Assembly: GCF_000716675.1 (NCBI RefSeq)
Contig: NZ_JNXT01000014.1
Location: 1-64,000, forward strand
Origin: Streptomyces alboflavus
GTDB taxonomy: Bacteria; Actinomycetota; Actinomycetes; Streptomycetales; Streptomycetaceae
Reading direction: 5' to 3'
Length of the DNA stretch: 64,000 nucleotides
Part shown: positions 8,909 to 16,834 of the stretch, piece after piece
Layout of the letters: each line of letters opens with the position of its first letter
How positions within the stretch are numbered: the stretch's first letter is position 1
The notes under the pieces: generated by a model
Database searches by the model: none
The model's input: the letters and a program-made list of their open reading frames with translations, nothing else
What the model was told of the DNA's origin: nothing
Made by a program: the position numbers and the translations under genes

Positions 8909-9709
8909 TCACGGCTTCCGCGCCACCCCCACATACACCGGCATGTCCTCGTCGCGGATCCTCATCGCCCGGTCCGGCCGCCACTTCGGGCCGACGACGA
9001 CGCCCGGATCGCACAGGTCGAGCCCGGTGAAGAACGCGGAGACCTCGGTGCGTGACCGCGCCCGTACCGGGGTGCCGCCGCTGCGGTAGATCTCGTCGAT
9101 GCGTTCCCAGATGCCGGGGTTGAACTCATGGGTGACGTGGGACAGCAGGAGGTGGCTGCCGGACGCCAGGGGTTCCAGGAGGGTGTCGACTATGCGCTGC
9201 GGGTCCTGCTCGTCGGTCACGTAGTGCAGGAGCGCGATCAGCGACAGGGCGATCGGCCGGTCGAAGTCTAGATGCCCGCGGGCGTATTCGATGATCGACT
9301 CGGGGTCCCTGAGGTCGGCCTGGACGTAGGCGGTGCGGCCCTCGGATCTGCCGCGCAGGAGCGCTTCGGCGTGGCGCAGCACGATGGGGTCGTTGTCGGT
9401 GTAGACGACGCGGGCGTCGGGGGCGACCTCCTGCGCTATCTGGTGGAGATTCGGCTCCGTGGGGATTCCGGTGCCGATGTCCAGGAACTGCCGCACTCCC
9501 TGGTCGGCGACGTAGCGCACGGCCCGGTGCATGAACTCGCGGTTGGCCCACGCCGTCTCCTTGGCGCCGGGCATCAGCTGGACCACTTCCTCGGCGGCCG
9601 CCCAGTCGGCGGGGTAGTTGTCCTTCCCGCCGAGGAACCAGTCGTACATACGAGCCGGATGCGGAACGCTCGTGTCGATGCCGTCCGCGTCGAACGCGCT
9701 CTCTGCCAC
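8909..9709 (-). CDS. DUF574 SAM-dependent methyltransferase, copy 1
   Basis: 266 residues. The family signature is at the N-terminus: IDTSVPHPARMYDWFLGGKD, followed by the SAM-binding motif FLDIGTGIPTEPNLH and an acidic residue after VVYTDND. This is the DUF574/Methyltransf_19 family, abundant in Streptomyces, with a Rossmann methyltransferase fold and no settled substrate. The GTG start is preceded by GGGAGGA at 5-6 bases. It stands alone here, whereas copy 3 in this window is coupled to an XRE regulator. Compared with copies 2 and 3, it has MYDWFLGG instead of WNYWLGG and lacks the AAGDAY segment, so it is the most divergent copy. Confidence 0.9.
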   Translation of the reverse strand: MAESAFDADGIDTSVPHPARMYDWFLGGKDNYPADWAAAEEVVQLMPGAKETAWANREFMHRAVRYVADQGVRQFLDIGTGIPTEPNLHQIAQEVAPDARVVYTDNDPIVLRHAEALLRGRSEGRTAYVQADLRDPESIIEYARGHLDFDRPIALSLIALLHYVTDEQDPQRIVDTLLEPLASGSHLLLSHVTHEFNPGIWERIDEIYRSGGTPVRARSRTEVSAFFTGLDLCDPGVVVGPKWRPDRAMRIRDEDMPVYVGVARKP

Positions 9710-9942
9710 GTCGGTCCTCCCTCGCCGCAAGGCGGCGCGCCGTCTTCGGTTCGGCCAATTTGCCTGAATGTGGAGTACGCAGTTGCACAGGCTTGAGCAT
9801 GCTCCCACTTGGGTCAAGCCACCGACAGGCCATCAGTTGAGTTTGCATTGTGGAAAGTTGAAAGCTGTCCGGAAGGCGCCCGCTACGATCTCGATCACAT
9901 GGGCCCGGGACCGGGGCCCGCCAGGCAAGTGGGGAACTTCCT

Positions 9943-11226
9943 ATGGTGAGAAATGGGTTCGCTCGTTCGGCGACCGTGGCGGTGACCGGCGTGGTGCTCG
10001 CCGCGGTGGGCGCGACCACCGCCGTGGCCCAGCCGGCCGGGGACAAGGCCGCGACCGGCGGCAACGCGGCGGCGGCCGATCCCGCGGCCGTCCGTGCCGC
10101 CCTTGAGCGCACCGTCACCGCGGGCGCGCCGGGCGCGTTCGCGGAGATCCGCGACCACGTCGGCCCCAAGCAGAGCTTCGCCGTCGGCAAGGCCGACCTC
10201 GACGGCACGCCGATGAACGCCAACTGGCGTTTCCGCGTCGGCAGCAACACCAAGATGTTCACGTCCGTGCTCGTCCTTCGCCTGGCCGAGCGGGGCCGCA
10301 TCGACCTGGACAAGCCGCTGCGCGACTACCTCCCCGCGGGCACCCTGCCGGCGGGCTGGGACATGACCGGACGCCAGGTCATGCAGCACCGCTCCGGGAT
10401 CTTCGACCACACCAACGACCTGCTCGAGCAGCAGGGCGAGGAGACCACCAAGGCGTTCGAGGAGCGCATCCGCAACACCGTCTACAAGCCCGCCGACATG
10501 GTGGCGATGTCGGTGAAGCACGGCCAGCAGTTCACCCCGGGCAGCAAGTACGCGTACTCCAACACCAACTACGTCCTGCTCGGGATGGCGATCGAGCACC
10601 TGACCGGCGGCTCGTACGCCAAGGCCCTGCGCAAGCAGATCATCGAGCCGCTGAAGCTCAAGAAGACCTCGTACGTGGTCCCCTCCAAGGCCATCACCGG
10701 GAAGCACGTCACCGGCTACCTGACGAACGACGACCGCACCAAGCCGCTCCTGGACTCCACCGAGCAGAACGGCTCCTGGGTGGGCAGCGCGGGCGCCGTC
10801 ATCTCCTCCGCCGCCGACCTGGACCGGTTCCTCACCAAGCTGCTCAAGGGCCGCTCCGGCGGGCTGCTCTCCGACGCCTCGGTGAAGGAGATGACGACCG
10901 CCCTGCCCACGCCCACGGCCAAGGTCTCCTACGGTCTCGGGCTGCGCGCGATCGAGCTGTCCTGCGGCACGGTGTACGGCCACGGCGGCATCGTGCAGGG
11001 CTTCCAGACGCAGTCCTTCGCGACCCGCGACGGCAAGAAGACCGCCGTCGTCTTCGGCAACGCGTCCAACAACACCTCGGTGACGCAGGGCCTGACCAAC
11101 ACCCTCGAACCCGCCTTCTGCAGCACCGAGCCCCCGGCCGCGTCCCGGCGCTCGGCCGACCACGGCGCCGACCGGAACGCCCCGGCCGCCCCCGCCGTCC
11201 CGGTGACCGACGACACCCGCGTGTGA
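9943..11226 (+). CDS. Secreted serine hydrolase (class C beta-lactamase / DD-peptidase family)
   Basis: 427 residues with a clear signal peptide (basic start, hydrophobic core to about residue 24, Ala-rich cleavage region near TAVAQPA). The penicillin-binding-protein fold motifs are present: SNTK with nucleophile Ser101 and Lys104, Tyr205-Ser-Asn207, and the HGG triad at 347-349. In this family these act as D-alanyl-D-alanine carboxypeptidases, esterases or beta-lactamases. The C-terminus adds an Ala/Pro-rich tail with no membrane anchor. A perfect 17-bp hairpin follows the stop. Probably a free, extracellular enzyme acting on cell wall peptides; which activity it has cannot be told from the motifs. 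Confidence 0.9.
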   Translation: MVRNGFARSATVAVTGVVLAAVGATTAVAQPAGDKAATGGNAAAADPAAVRAALERTVTAGAPGAFAEIRDHVGPKQSFAVGKADLDGTPMNANWRFRVGSNTKMFTSVLVLRLAERGRIDLDKPLRDYLPAGTLPAGWDMTGRQVMQHRSGIFDHTNDLLEQQGEETTKAFEERIRNTVYKPADMVAMSVKHGQQFTPGSKYAYSNTNYVLLGMAIEHLTGGSYAKALRKQIIEPLKLKKTSYVVPSKAITGKHVTGYLTNDDRTKPLLDSTEQNGSWVGSAGAVISSAADLDRFLTKLLKGRSGGLLSDASVKEMTTALPTPTAKVSYGLGLRAIELSCGTVYGHGGIVQGFQTQSFATRDGKKTAVVFGNASNNTSVTQGLTNTLEPAFCSTEPPAASRRSADHGADRNAPAAPAVPVTDDTRV

Positions 11227-11242
11227 GCGAAGGACGCCCCCG

Positions 11243-11282
11243 TCGGTGACGCCTCGGACAGCACCGTCCGAGGCGTCACCGA
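11243..11282 (+). terminator. Long perfect hairpin after the serine hydrolase gene
   Basis: A perfect 17-bp stem (11243-11259 with 11266-11282) and a 6-base loop begin 17 bases after the stop codon. There is no U-run, as is usual for streptomycete terminators. It separates this gene from the LuxR-type regulator downstream. Confidence 0.8.
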
Positions 11283-11297
11283 AGCCCCCTCGCGCCG

Positions 11298-11345
11298 TTG
11301 ACACTGTGCGGCCGTACGCATACGTACAGAAGCGGAAGTACGTAT
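11298..11345 (+). promoter_or_regulatory. Candidate promoter and operator of the LuxR-type regulator
   Basis: TTGACA at 11298-11303 is followed after 17 bases by TACGTA at 11321-11326, a plausible -35/-10 pair. The -10 lies inside the left arm of a perfect inverted repeat, ATACGTAC (11320-11327) and GTACGTAT (11338-11345), with a 10-base spacer. A regulator bound there would block the promoter. The hexamer is AT-rich for this genome, so chance is unlikely. The same 8-mer recurs after the gene (13766-13773). Confidence 0.5.
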
Positions 11346-11436
11346 CCCGAACGGCGGCCCAGAGAAGTGGTCGGGACAACAGCGAGAGAGCGGTCGACCC
11401 GTCCGGGATACGGCGGTCGACGGGCACGGGGGCGTC

Positions 11437-13719
11437 ATGGGATTCGGCTTCGGGCAGCGGCGCGGCGGGCAACTGCCGGTCGAACGGACCAGCTTCGTCG
11501 GGCGCGCGGCGGAGATCGCCCGGGTGCGGGCGGCGTTCGCGCAGGCTCCGCTGGTCACGCTGGTGGGGCCGGGCGGCGTCGGCAAGAGCCGGACGGCGCT
11601 GCGCGCGGCGGAGGGGCTCGGGGACCGTTTCCCCGACGGCGTGTGGCTCGCGGAGCTGTCGGGCCTCCGGGATCCGGAGCTGGTGCCGGCGACGGTCGCC
11701 GCCGTCCTCGAACTGCCCGAACAGGTGGGGATGGAACCGCTCGACGCGGTCGTGGCCCATCTGCGCGGCAGGCGGCTGCTGATCGTCCTGGACACCTGCG
11801 AGCACCTGGTGGACGCCTGCGCGATGCTCTGCGACGTCCTGCTGCGCGAGGCCGCCGACGCGTGTGTGCTCGCCACCAGCAGGCAGCCCCTGGACGTGCC
11901 CGGCGAGCAGTGCCTGACCCTCGCACCGCTCGCCGCCGAGGACGCGGTGGAGCTCTTCGTGCAGCGCGCCACCGCCGTGGCACCGGGCTTCACCGCGGGT
12001 GAGGACAACCAGGCGCAGCTCAGCGCGCTCGTGGGCCGCCTCGACGGCATCCCGCTGGCCCTCGAACTCGCGGCGGTACGCCTGCGCGCCGTGCCCCTCA
12101 GCCACCTCGTGGCCCGCCTCGACCAGCGCTTCGGCGTCCTCACCGGCGGGCGGCGCACGGCCCCGGCCCGGCACCAGACGCTGCGCACGGCCATCGACTG
12201 GTCGTACGAGCTGTGCCTGCCGCGGGAGCGTGAACTGTGGGCGCGGCTCTCGGTGTTCGCGGGGTCGTTCGAGCTGGCCACCGCGGAGCAGGTGTGCGGC
12301 GGGGGTGAGCCGGCGCCGGATGACGTCCTGGAGACGCTGGTCGGGCTTGTCGACAAGTCGGTGGTGCAGCACCTCGGCGCGGGCACGGGCCGCTATCGGC
12401 TCCTGGACACGCTGCGTGCGTACGGCGCCGAGCGCCTGGCCGAGGCGGACGGCACGGCGGTCGTGCGCGAGGCGCACTTCGCGTACTACCGGCGCCTCGG
12501 CCAGCGACTGTGGGACGACCTCCTGACAGACGCGCAGGCCGAGCTGTTCCGGACGATGCGCGCCGAAGTCACCGATGTGCGGGCGGCGTTGGGGTACGCC
12601 TTCGCCACCCCGGGCCGGGCCAGGCAGGGGCTGTGGCTCGCCGCCCAGCTGGCGCCGTTCTGGCGGGCCGCGGGAACGCTGTCGGAAGGGCGGTACTGGA
12701 TCGACAAGGGGCTCGACCTGGTGCCCGAGGACTGCTGGGAGCGGGCCTGGGGGCTGCTGCTCGGCGGGGTGCTCGGGGTGTGGAGCGGCGACCTGGAGGT
12801 GGCGCCGGGGCGGTTCGCAGCGGCGCGGGAGGTCGCCGGGCGGTGCGGCGAGGAGCGGGTGCTGCTGTTCGCCGAGCCGTACATCGGCGCGATGCGCGCG
12901 CTCGGCGGCGAGGTCGAGGAGGGCCTGGCCGCGCTGGAGCGGGGACGGCTGCGGATCGTGGCGGCCGGGGACGCGCTCGGCATCGGCGTGGTGCACTACG
13001 AGGCCGCGCTGCTGCGGGCCGTGCTCGGCGACATCGACGGGGCACTCGACCTGTGCGGGACCGGTCTCGCCCGCCTCGAAGGCACCGGCGACCGGCAGTT
13101 GTACGCCTCGACGCTGACGGTGCAGGGCATCATCCTGTGGCTCGCCGGGCGGCACGAGGACAGCGCGCCACCGCTCAGGCAGGCCCTGGACGCGGTCAGC
13201 GAGGTCGGTGACGTCCTGGTCGCCGCGCTCTGCTGCCTGGGCCTCGGCTGGCACGCGGCCGGACAGAAGCGGTACGTCCGGGCGGCGTGGCTGCTCGGGT
13301 ACGCCGAGAGCGCGCGGCGGCTGACCGGCGACCCGGTGGCCATGCTGCCGTCGCTCCTCGAAGAGCAGGAGTCGACACAGCTCGCCGTCCGGGACGCCCT
13401 CGGCGACGCCGCGTTCGAGCGCTGGCACGGCCTGGGGGCGCGGATGACGGGCACGGAGATCCTGCAGTCGGTGCGTGCCGACGTGGACGCGCCGACGTCG
13501 GCGCGGTGCGTGCCCGGAGCCCGGCGGGCGCGGGCCGCGGACTCCCTCACCCCGCGCGAACGGGAGGTCGCCGAGCTGGTGGCGGGCGGCCTCTCCAACC
13601 GGGAGGTCGCCGAACGCCTGGTCATCTCCAAGCGGACCGCCGACACGCACGTCGAGCGCATCCTCACCAAGCTCGGCCTGCGTTCGCGAGCGGAGATCCC
13701 CGGCTCCCTGGCGGACTGA
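11437..13719 (+). CDS. Large ATP-binding LuxR-family regulator (LAL-like)
   Basis: 760 residues. It opens with RTSFVGRAAEIARVRAAF and a P-loop GPGGVGKS (44-51), followed by an NB-ARC/STAND-type ATPase with a LIVLDTCEHLVD Walker B, then about 350 residues of TPR-like helices, and ends in a LuxR helix-turn-helix (LTPREREVAELVAGGLSNRE and the recognition helix ISKRTADTHVERIL). It has the layout of AfsR/MalT-like STAND activators that sense a signal and switch on neighbouring genes, though the HTH is at the C-terminus. Neighbours on both sides are unrelated in function. Palindromic GTACGTAT sites flank it, suggesting autoregulation. Confidence 0.88.
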   Translation: MGFGFGQRRGGQLPVERTSFVGRAAEIARVRAAFAQAPLVTLVGPGGVGKSRTALRAAEGLGDRFPDGVWLAELSGLRDPELVPATVAAVLELPEQVGMEPLDAVVAHLRGRRLLIVLDTCEHLVDACAMLCDVLLREAADACVLATSRQPLDVPGEQCLTLAPLAAEDAVELFVQRATAVAPGFTAGEDNQAQLSALVGRLDGIPLALELAAVRLRAVPLSHLVARLDQRFGVLTGGRRTAPARHQTLRTAIDWSYELCLPRERELWARLSVFAGSFELATAEQVCGGGEPAPDDVLETLVGLVDKSVVQHLGAGTGRYRLLDTLRAYGAERLAEADGTAVVREAHFAYYRRLGQRLWDDLLTDAQAELFRTMRAEVTDVRAALGYAFATPGRARQGLWLAAQLAPFWRAAGTLSEGRYWIDKGLDLVPEDCWERAWGLLLGGVLGVWSGDLEVAPGRFAAAREVAGRCGEERVLLFAEPYIGAMRALGGEVEEGLAALERGRLRIVAAGDALGIGVVHYEAALLRAVLGDIDGALDLCGTGLARLEGTGDRQLYASTLTVQGIILWLAGRHEDSAPPLRQALDAVSEVGDVLVAALCCLGLGWHAAGQKRYVRAAWLLGYAESARRLTGDPVAMLPSLLEEQESTQLAVRDALGDAAFERWHGLGARMTGTEILQSVRADVDAPTSARCVPGARRARAADSLTPREREVAELVAGGLSNREVAERLVISKRTADTHVERILTKLGLRSRAEIPGSLAD

Positions 13720-14197
13720 CCGCTCCCTGGCGGACCGGCCGCCCCCGGGGCGGGTGGTGGCGTACGTACGTATGCTGCGGGCCGCCGCCGCGCGCATCCG
13801 GCCTGCCTTTACGTATACGGATCTCAGCGCATTGCGGATGCCGGGACGCCCGGCCGCTCGGGAGGATGAGGCCGCAGCCCGGGGGCCGGGAGCGTGGTGG
13901 GCGCCGGCAGCGCGGAGGTGTCCCACGCTGCCAGGCACGGGTGCCCGGTACCGCCTCCCCCCTCAGGCGGTGCGGGAGAGGTGCGACTGCCGGCGTCGGC
14001 GGGGCAGCCGCGCCTCCGCAAGGCGTCGCGGGCGCCCGCCGCGCCCGCGACGCCCCAGGGCCCCGGACCCCGGCCCCCCGCACCACGCGGGCGCACTCGC
14101 CACCCGGCGTCGACCGGCCGCCGCCCAGCAGCCGCCGTCGCCCGGCCTTCGCCGTGGCCCGGCCTGGTGCGCGCCGCCCCCTGCCTACGATCCCTCC
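13720..14197. other. 478-base region without a gene, with TACGTA repeats
   Basis: No reading frame here has protein-like content. The left end holds TACGTACGTA (13763-13772), including an exact GTACGTAT, and TACGTATAC (13810-13818), the same motif as in the promoter of the upstream regulator. The remainder is extremely GC-rich with many short inverted repeats, and ends in a -10-like TACGAT just before the SRPBCC gene. Confidence 0.5.
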
Positions 14198-14635
14198 ATG
14201 GCCCTCTTCCGCGTCGAACGCGCCACTCCGCTCAGCCCGGCCGAGGCCTGGCGGCGGCTCACGGACTGGGAGCGGCACGGCCGGGTCGTGCCCCTGACCC
14301 GCGTCACCGTCTCCGGCGGCCTCCCGCGCGGCCTCGGCACCGTCTTCACGGCGCGCTCCGGGGTCGGGCCGCTGGCGTTCGACGATCCGATGGAGGTCAC
14401 CGTCTGGCGACCGCCGGACGCGGCGCGGGGCGGGCTGTGCCGACTGGTCAAGCGCGGTGCGGTGGTGACGGGTTGGGCCGAGATCGAGGTGTGGCCGCAG
14501 GGGCGTGGGACGCGGGTGGTCTGGCGGGAGGAGCTGCGGATCCGGTGGCTGCCCCGGCTCCTGGACCCGGTGGTGGCGCGGGTGGCGGCGCGGGTCTTCG
14601 GGCGGGCGGCCGGGGCGCTGCTGGCCGCGTCGTGA
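14198..14635 (+). CDS. SRPBCC (START-like) family protein
   Basis: 145 residues. The opening (FRVERATPLSPAEAWRRLTDWERHG) followed by beta strands and a C-terminal amphipathic helix (LLDPVVARVAARVFGRAAGALL) fits the SRPBCC/polyketide-cyclase-like fold, a helix-grip barrel that binds hydrophobic ligands. No catalytic residues can be assigned. There is no Shine-Dalgarno sequence; instead a -10-like TACGAT at 14186-14191 sits six bases before the ATG, so the transcript may start at the ATG itself. No partner gene is evident. Confidence 0.8.
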   Translation: MALFRVERATPLSPAEAWRRLTDWERHGRVVPLTRVTVSGGLPRGLGTVFTARSGVGPLAFDDPMEVTVWRPPDAARGGLCRLVKRGAVVTGWAEIEVWPQGRGTRVVWREELRIRWLPRLLDPVVARVAARVFGRAAGALLAAS

Positions 14636-14752
14636 GGTTCCGGTTGCCGGGTCTGCCGTCGCTGCGGTGACCGGTCCGGCGGATCATCGGCCTCTCCCAT
14701 GACAGGTCGGGCGGAACCGTCACACCGCCGCCCCGCCGCCCCGTCCCGACGC

Positions 14753-15493
14753 TCAGTCGAGAGGCTTCTCCCACACCGACACGTGCTTCGTGCTCTCGCC
14801 GGTGAACGGGGCCCGCGACCAATCCTCCCACCGGTCCCGCAGCCGGAGCCCGGCAAGGCGCGCCATCAGGTCCAGCTCGGACGGCCACACGTACCGGAAG
14901 GGGACGGCCCAGTGCTCGGCACGGCCGTCGGTGATCGTGACGTAGTTCGAGCTCATCGCCTGGGTGGCGACGTCGTAGGTGTCGAAGGCCCACTCCGTCG
15001 GGCCGATGCGGAACGGCACGGCGGTCTGGCCGGGCGGCAGGAGCCGCAGGTCGGGTACGCCGACCTCGACGACGAAGGTGCCGCCGGGCCGCAGATGGTC
15101 GGCGGCGTTGTGGAAGCAGGCGACTTGGGCGTCCTGCGTGGTGAGGTTGTTGATCGTGTTGTAGACGAGATAGGCGACCGTGAACGTGCCCGGCACCCGG
15201 GTCGTGGCGAAGTCGCCGATGCTGACGCCGACGGCGTCGCCGCCGGGCTTGTCCCGCAGCCGCGCCGCCATCGCGCGGGACATCTCGATGCCGTGGACCG
15301 GGACGCCGCGGGCCGCGAGGGGCAGCGCGATCCGGCCGGTGCCGATGCCGAACTCCAACGCCCGCCCGTCGCCCGCCAGTTCGGCGAGCAGATCGACCGG
15401 CGGGTCCACGGCCTCGGGCCGGAACATGTCCGCCGAAGTCGTGTCGTAGGTCGCCGCGATGTGTTCCCCGAAGTATCCGTCCTCATCAAGCAC
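14753..15493 (-). CDS. Class I SAM-dependent methyltransferase
   Basis: 246 residues. A Rossmann methyltransferase with motif I ALEFGIGTGRIALPLAARG near residue 45, motif II VHGIEMS with the acidic residue that holds the ribose, and an LRPGGTFVVEV segment. The N-terminus EHIAATYDTTSADMF is common in small-molecule methyltransferases of the Methyltransf_25 group. The start is GTG with no strong ribosome site. The substrate cannot be inferred, since no biosynthetic genes lie beside it. Confidence 0.85.
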   Translation of the reverse strand: MLDEDGYFGEHIAATYDTTSADMFRPEAVDPPVDLLAELAGDGRALEFGIGTGRIALPLAARGVPVHGIEMSRAMAARLRDKPGGDAVGVSIGDFATTRVPGTFTVAYLVYNTINNLTTQDAQVACFHNAADHLRPGGTFVVEVGVPDLRLLPPGQTAVPFRIGPTEWAFDTYDVATQAMSSNYVTITDGRAEHWAVPFRYVWPSELDLMARLAGLRLRDRWEDWSRAPFTGESTKHVSVWEKPLD

Positions 15494-15612
15494 CCCAGGA
15501 CCGTAGTACCTGGGATGCCCGGGGCGCGCGGCAATTTCCGTGCGCCGCGCGGCTGCGCGGGGCGGCGTCCTGGACGAGGTCCAGGTGCGCGGCGCGGCGT
15601 CCCCTGTGGGGT

Positions 15613-16146
15613 TCAGGCGCGCAGCGCGGCGTCGAGGTCGCGGATGAATTCGCCCACGCGCCCGTCACCGGACGGCGCGGCGGGCAGGCGGCCGAGGACC
15701 GCGCCGACCGCTGCCGGTGCGTGCCGGCGCGCCCACTCCAGGGTCTCCGCGGCGACGCGCGGGTCGTCCCCGGCGACCAGTTCCTCCGCCCGCGCCGCGT
15801 GCGCCGCCGCACCGACGATGTGCTTCACCTGATGGGGACTGGCCTTGGGGTGGAGGAACGCGGCCGCCGCCGCGTGGCTCGCCGACCACGCGGCGGCGGC
15901 CACGGCGGGCGACTCGGCCTCCTTCGCCGCCTTGTACGCGGCCCACGCGCTCTGCCGCAGCGCGGTCGTGCGCCGCTCCCCCGCGGCGAAGGCGTCCGCC
16001 CCCTCGATGGCTTCGCGGGGGCGGGTGTCGGCGGGGAGTTCCTGCTCGAAGACGGAGAGGACCCGGCGGGCACAGTCGGCCGCGTAGCCCGTGATCTCCC
16101 GCAGTTCGTCGTCGCTCAGCTCGATTTGCTCTGTCTCGGTGGGCAC
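15613..16146 (-). CDS. Imm5-like putative immunity protein
   Basis: 177 residues, all helical and Ala-rich. The pattern LSDDELREITGYAADCARRV, then LPADTRPREAIEGADAF, then WAAYKAAKEAESPAVAAAAW and an SASHAAAAAF helix matches a group of actinobacterial proteins annotated as putative immunity proteins (Imm5-like). Family members are thought to protect against polymorphic toxins. No toxin, secretion gene or repeat-rich effector is next to it, so here it is an orphan. The GTG start is chosen because the family begins about ten residues before the LSDDE segment. Family call is from memory of the pattern. Confidence 0.65.
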   Translation of the reverse strand: MPTETEQIELSDDELREITGYAADCARRVLSVFEQELPADTRPREAIEGADAFAAGERRTTALRQSAWAAYKAAKEAESPAVAAAAWSASHAAAAAFLHPKASPHQVKHIVGAAAHAARAEELVAGDDPRVAAETLEWARRHAPAAVGAVLGRLPAAPSGDGRVGEFIRDLDAALRA

Positions 16147-16195
16147 GGCCCCATCCTGCCCGAGGCCCCGCGAGCCGCCGCCGCAGGGTGCCCCG

Positions 16196-16834
16196 TCAGC
16201 TCTCCCCGACCGTGAAGTGCCGTTCCTCGCGCGGGTTCTCGAGCTCGTCGACGACCGCGACGGCGAGGTCTTCGGCCGAGATCCGGGAGACACCGTCGGC
16301 GTCGGTGAGGAGGGTGGTGGTGCCGCGTCGGTACGTACCGTTGCGGTGCCCGGGTTCGAGGACGGCGGGCGGGCTGAGGTAGACCCAGTCGGCCGCCGGG
16401 TGCGCTCGGGCGACGTCCAGTTGCGCGGTGCTCGCGGCGGCGATGCTGCGCCACTCCAGCGGCACGTACTCCGGGGTGTCGAGGACGAGGCGGTCGGGGT
16501 TGTCCGGTGCCCGCAGGGGTCCGGAGCCGCCGACGACGAGGATGCGGGTGCCGGCCGCCGCGGCCGCGTCGAGCAGCGCCGTCGTCGTCGGCACCGCCGT
16601 GTGTTCGTGGCCGGGGGCGGGGCGAGTCGCGGCCACGACCGCGTCGACGCCGCCGAACAGGGTGCTCATGTGGTCGAGGTCCTCGGCGTGGCCCTCGACG
16701 GCGGTCACGCCGGGCGGCAGGGCGGCCGACGGCGTTCTGCGGAACACGGCTATGAGGTCATGGCCGCGGCTCGCGGCTTCGGTGATGACGCGGGAGCCGA
16801 CCATGCCTGCGGCTCCGACTACGGCGATCTTCAT
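16196..16834 (-). CDS. NAD(P)-binding atypical short-chain reductase
   Basis: 212 residues starting directly with the Rossmann motif VVGAAGMVGSRV and a second strand ending in FRRTPS, typical of NAD(P)-binding proteins related to NmrA and biliverdin-reductase-like SDRs. The catalytic Tyr-x-x-x-Lys of classical SDRs is absent, as in this subgroup. The ATG overlaps the stop of the EamA transporter gene by four bases, so the two are co-translated. It could be a redox-sensing protein or a reductase acting on a compound that the transporter exports. Confidence 0.82.
   Translation of the reverse strand: MKIAVVGAAGMVGSRVITEAASRGHDLIAVFRRTPSAALPPGVTAVEGHAEDLDHMSTLFGGVDAVVAATRPAPGHEHTAVPTTTALLDAAAAAGTRILVVGGSGPLRAPDNPDRLVLDTPEYVPLEWRSIAAASTAQLDVARAHPAADWVYLSPPAVLEPGHRNGTYRRGTTTLLTDADGVSRISAEDLAVAVVDELENPREERHFTVGES

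Noticed and set aside
9895..13938. A 1347-codon open frame on the minus strand
   Set aside because: It runs antisense through the serine hydrolase and the LAL regulator, is composed of Arg/Ala/Gly/Pro-rich low-complexity sequence, and has no domain motifs. Long antisense frames are expected in DNA of this GC content.
13664..14278. A 204-codon minus-strand frame over the gene-free stretch
   Set aside because: Composition is Gly/Arg/Pro-rich without secondary-structure pattern or ribosome site, and it overlaps two plus-strand genes.
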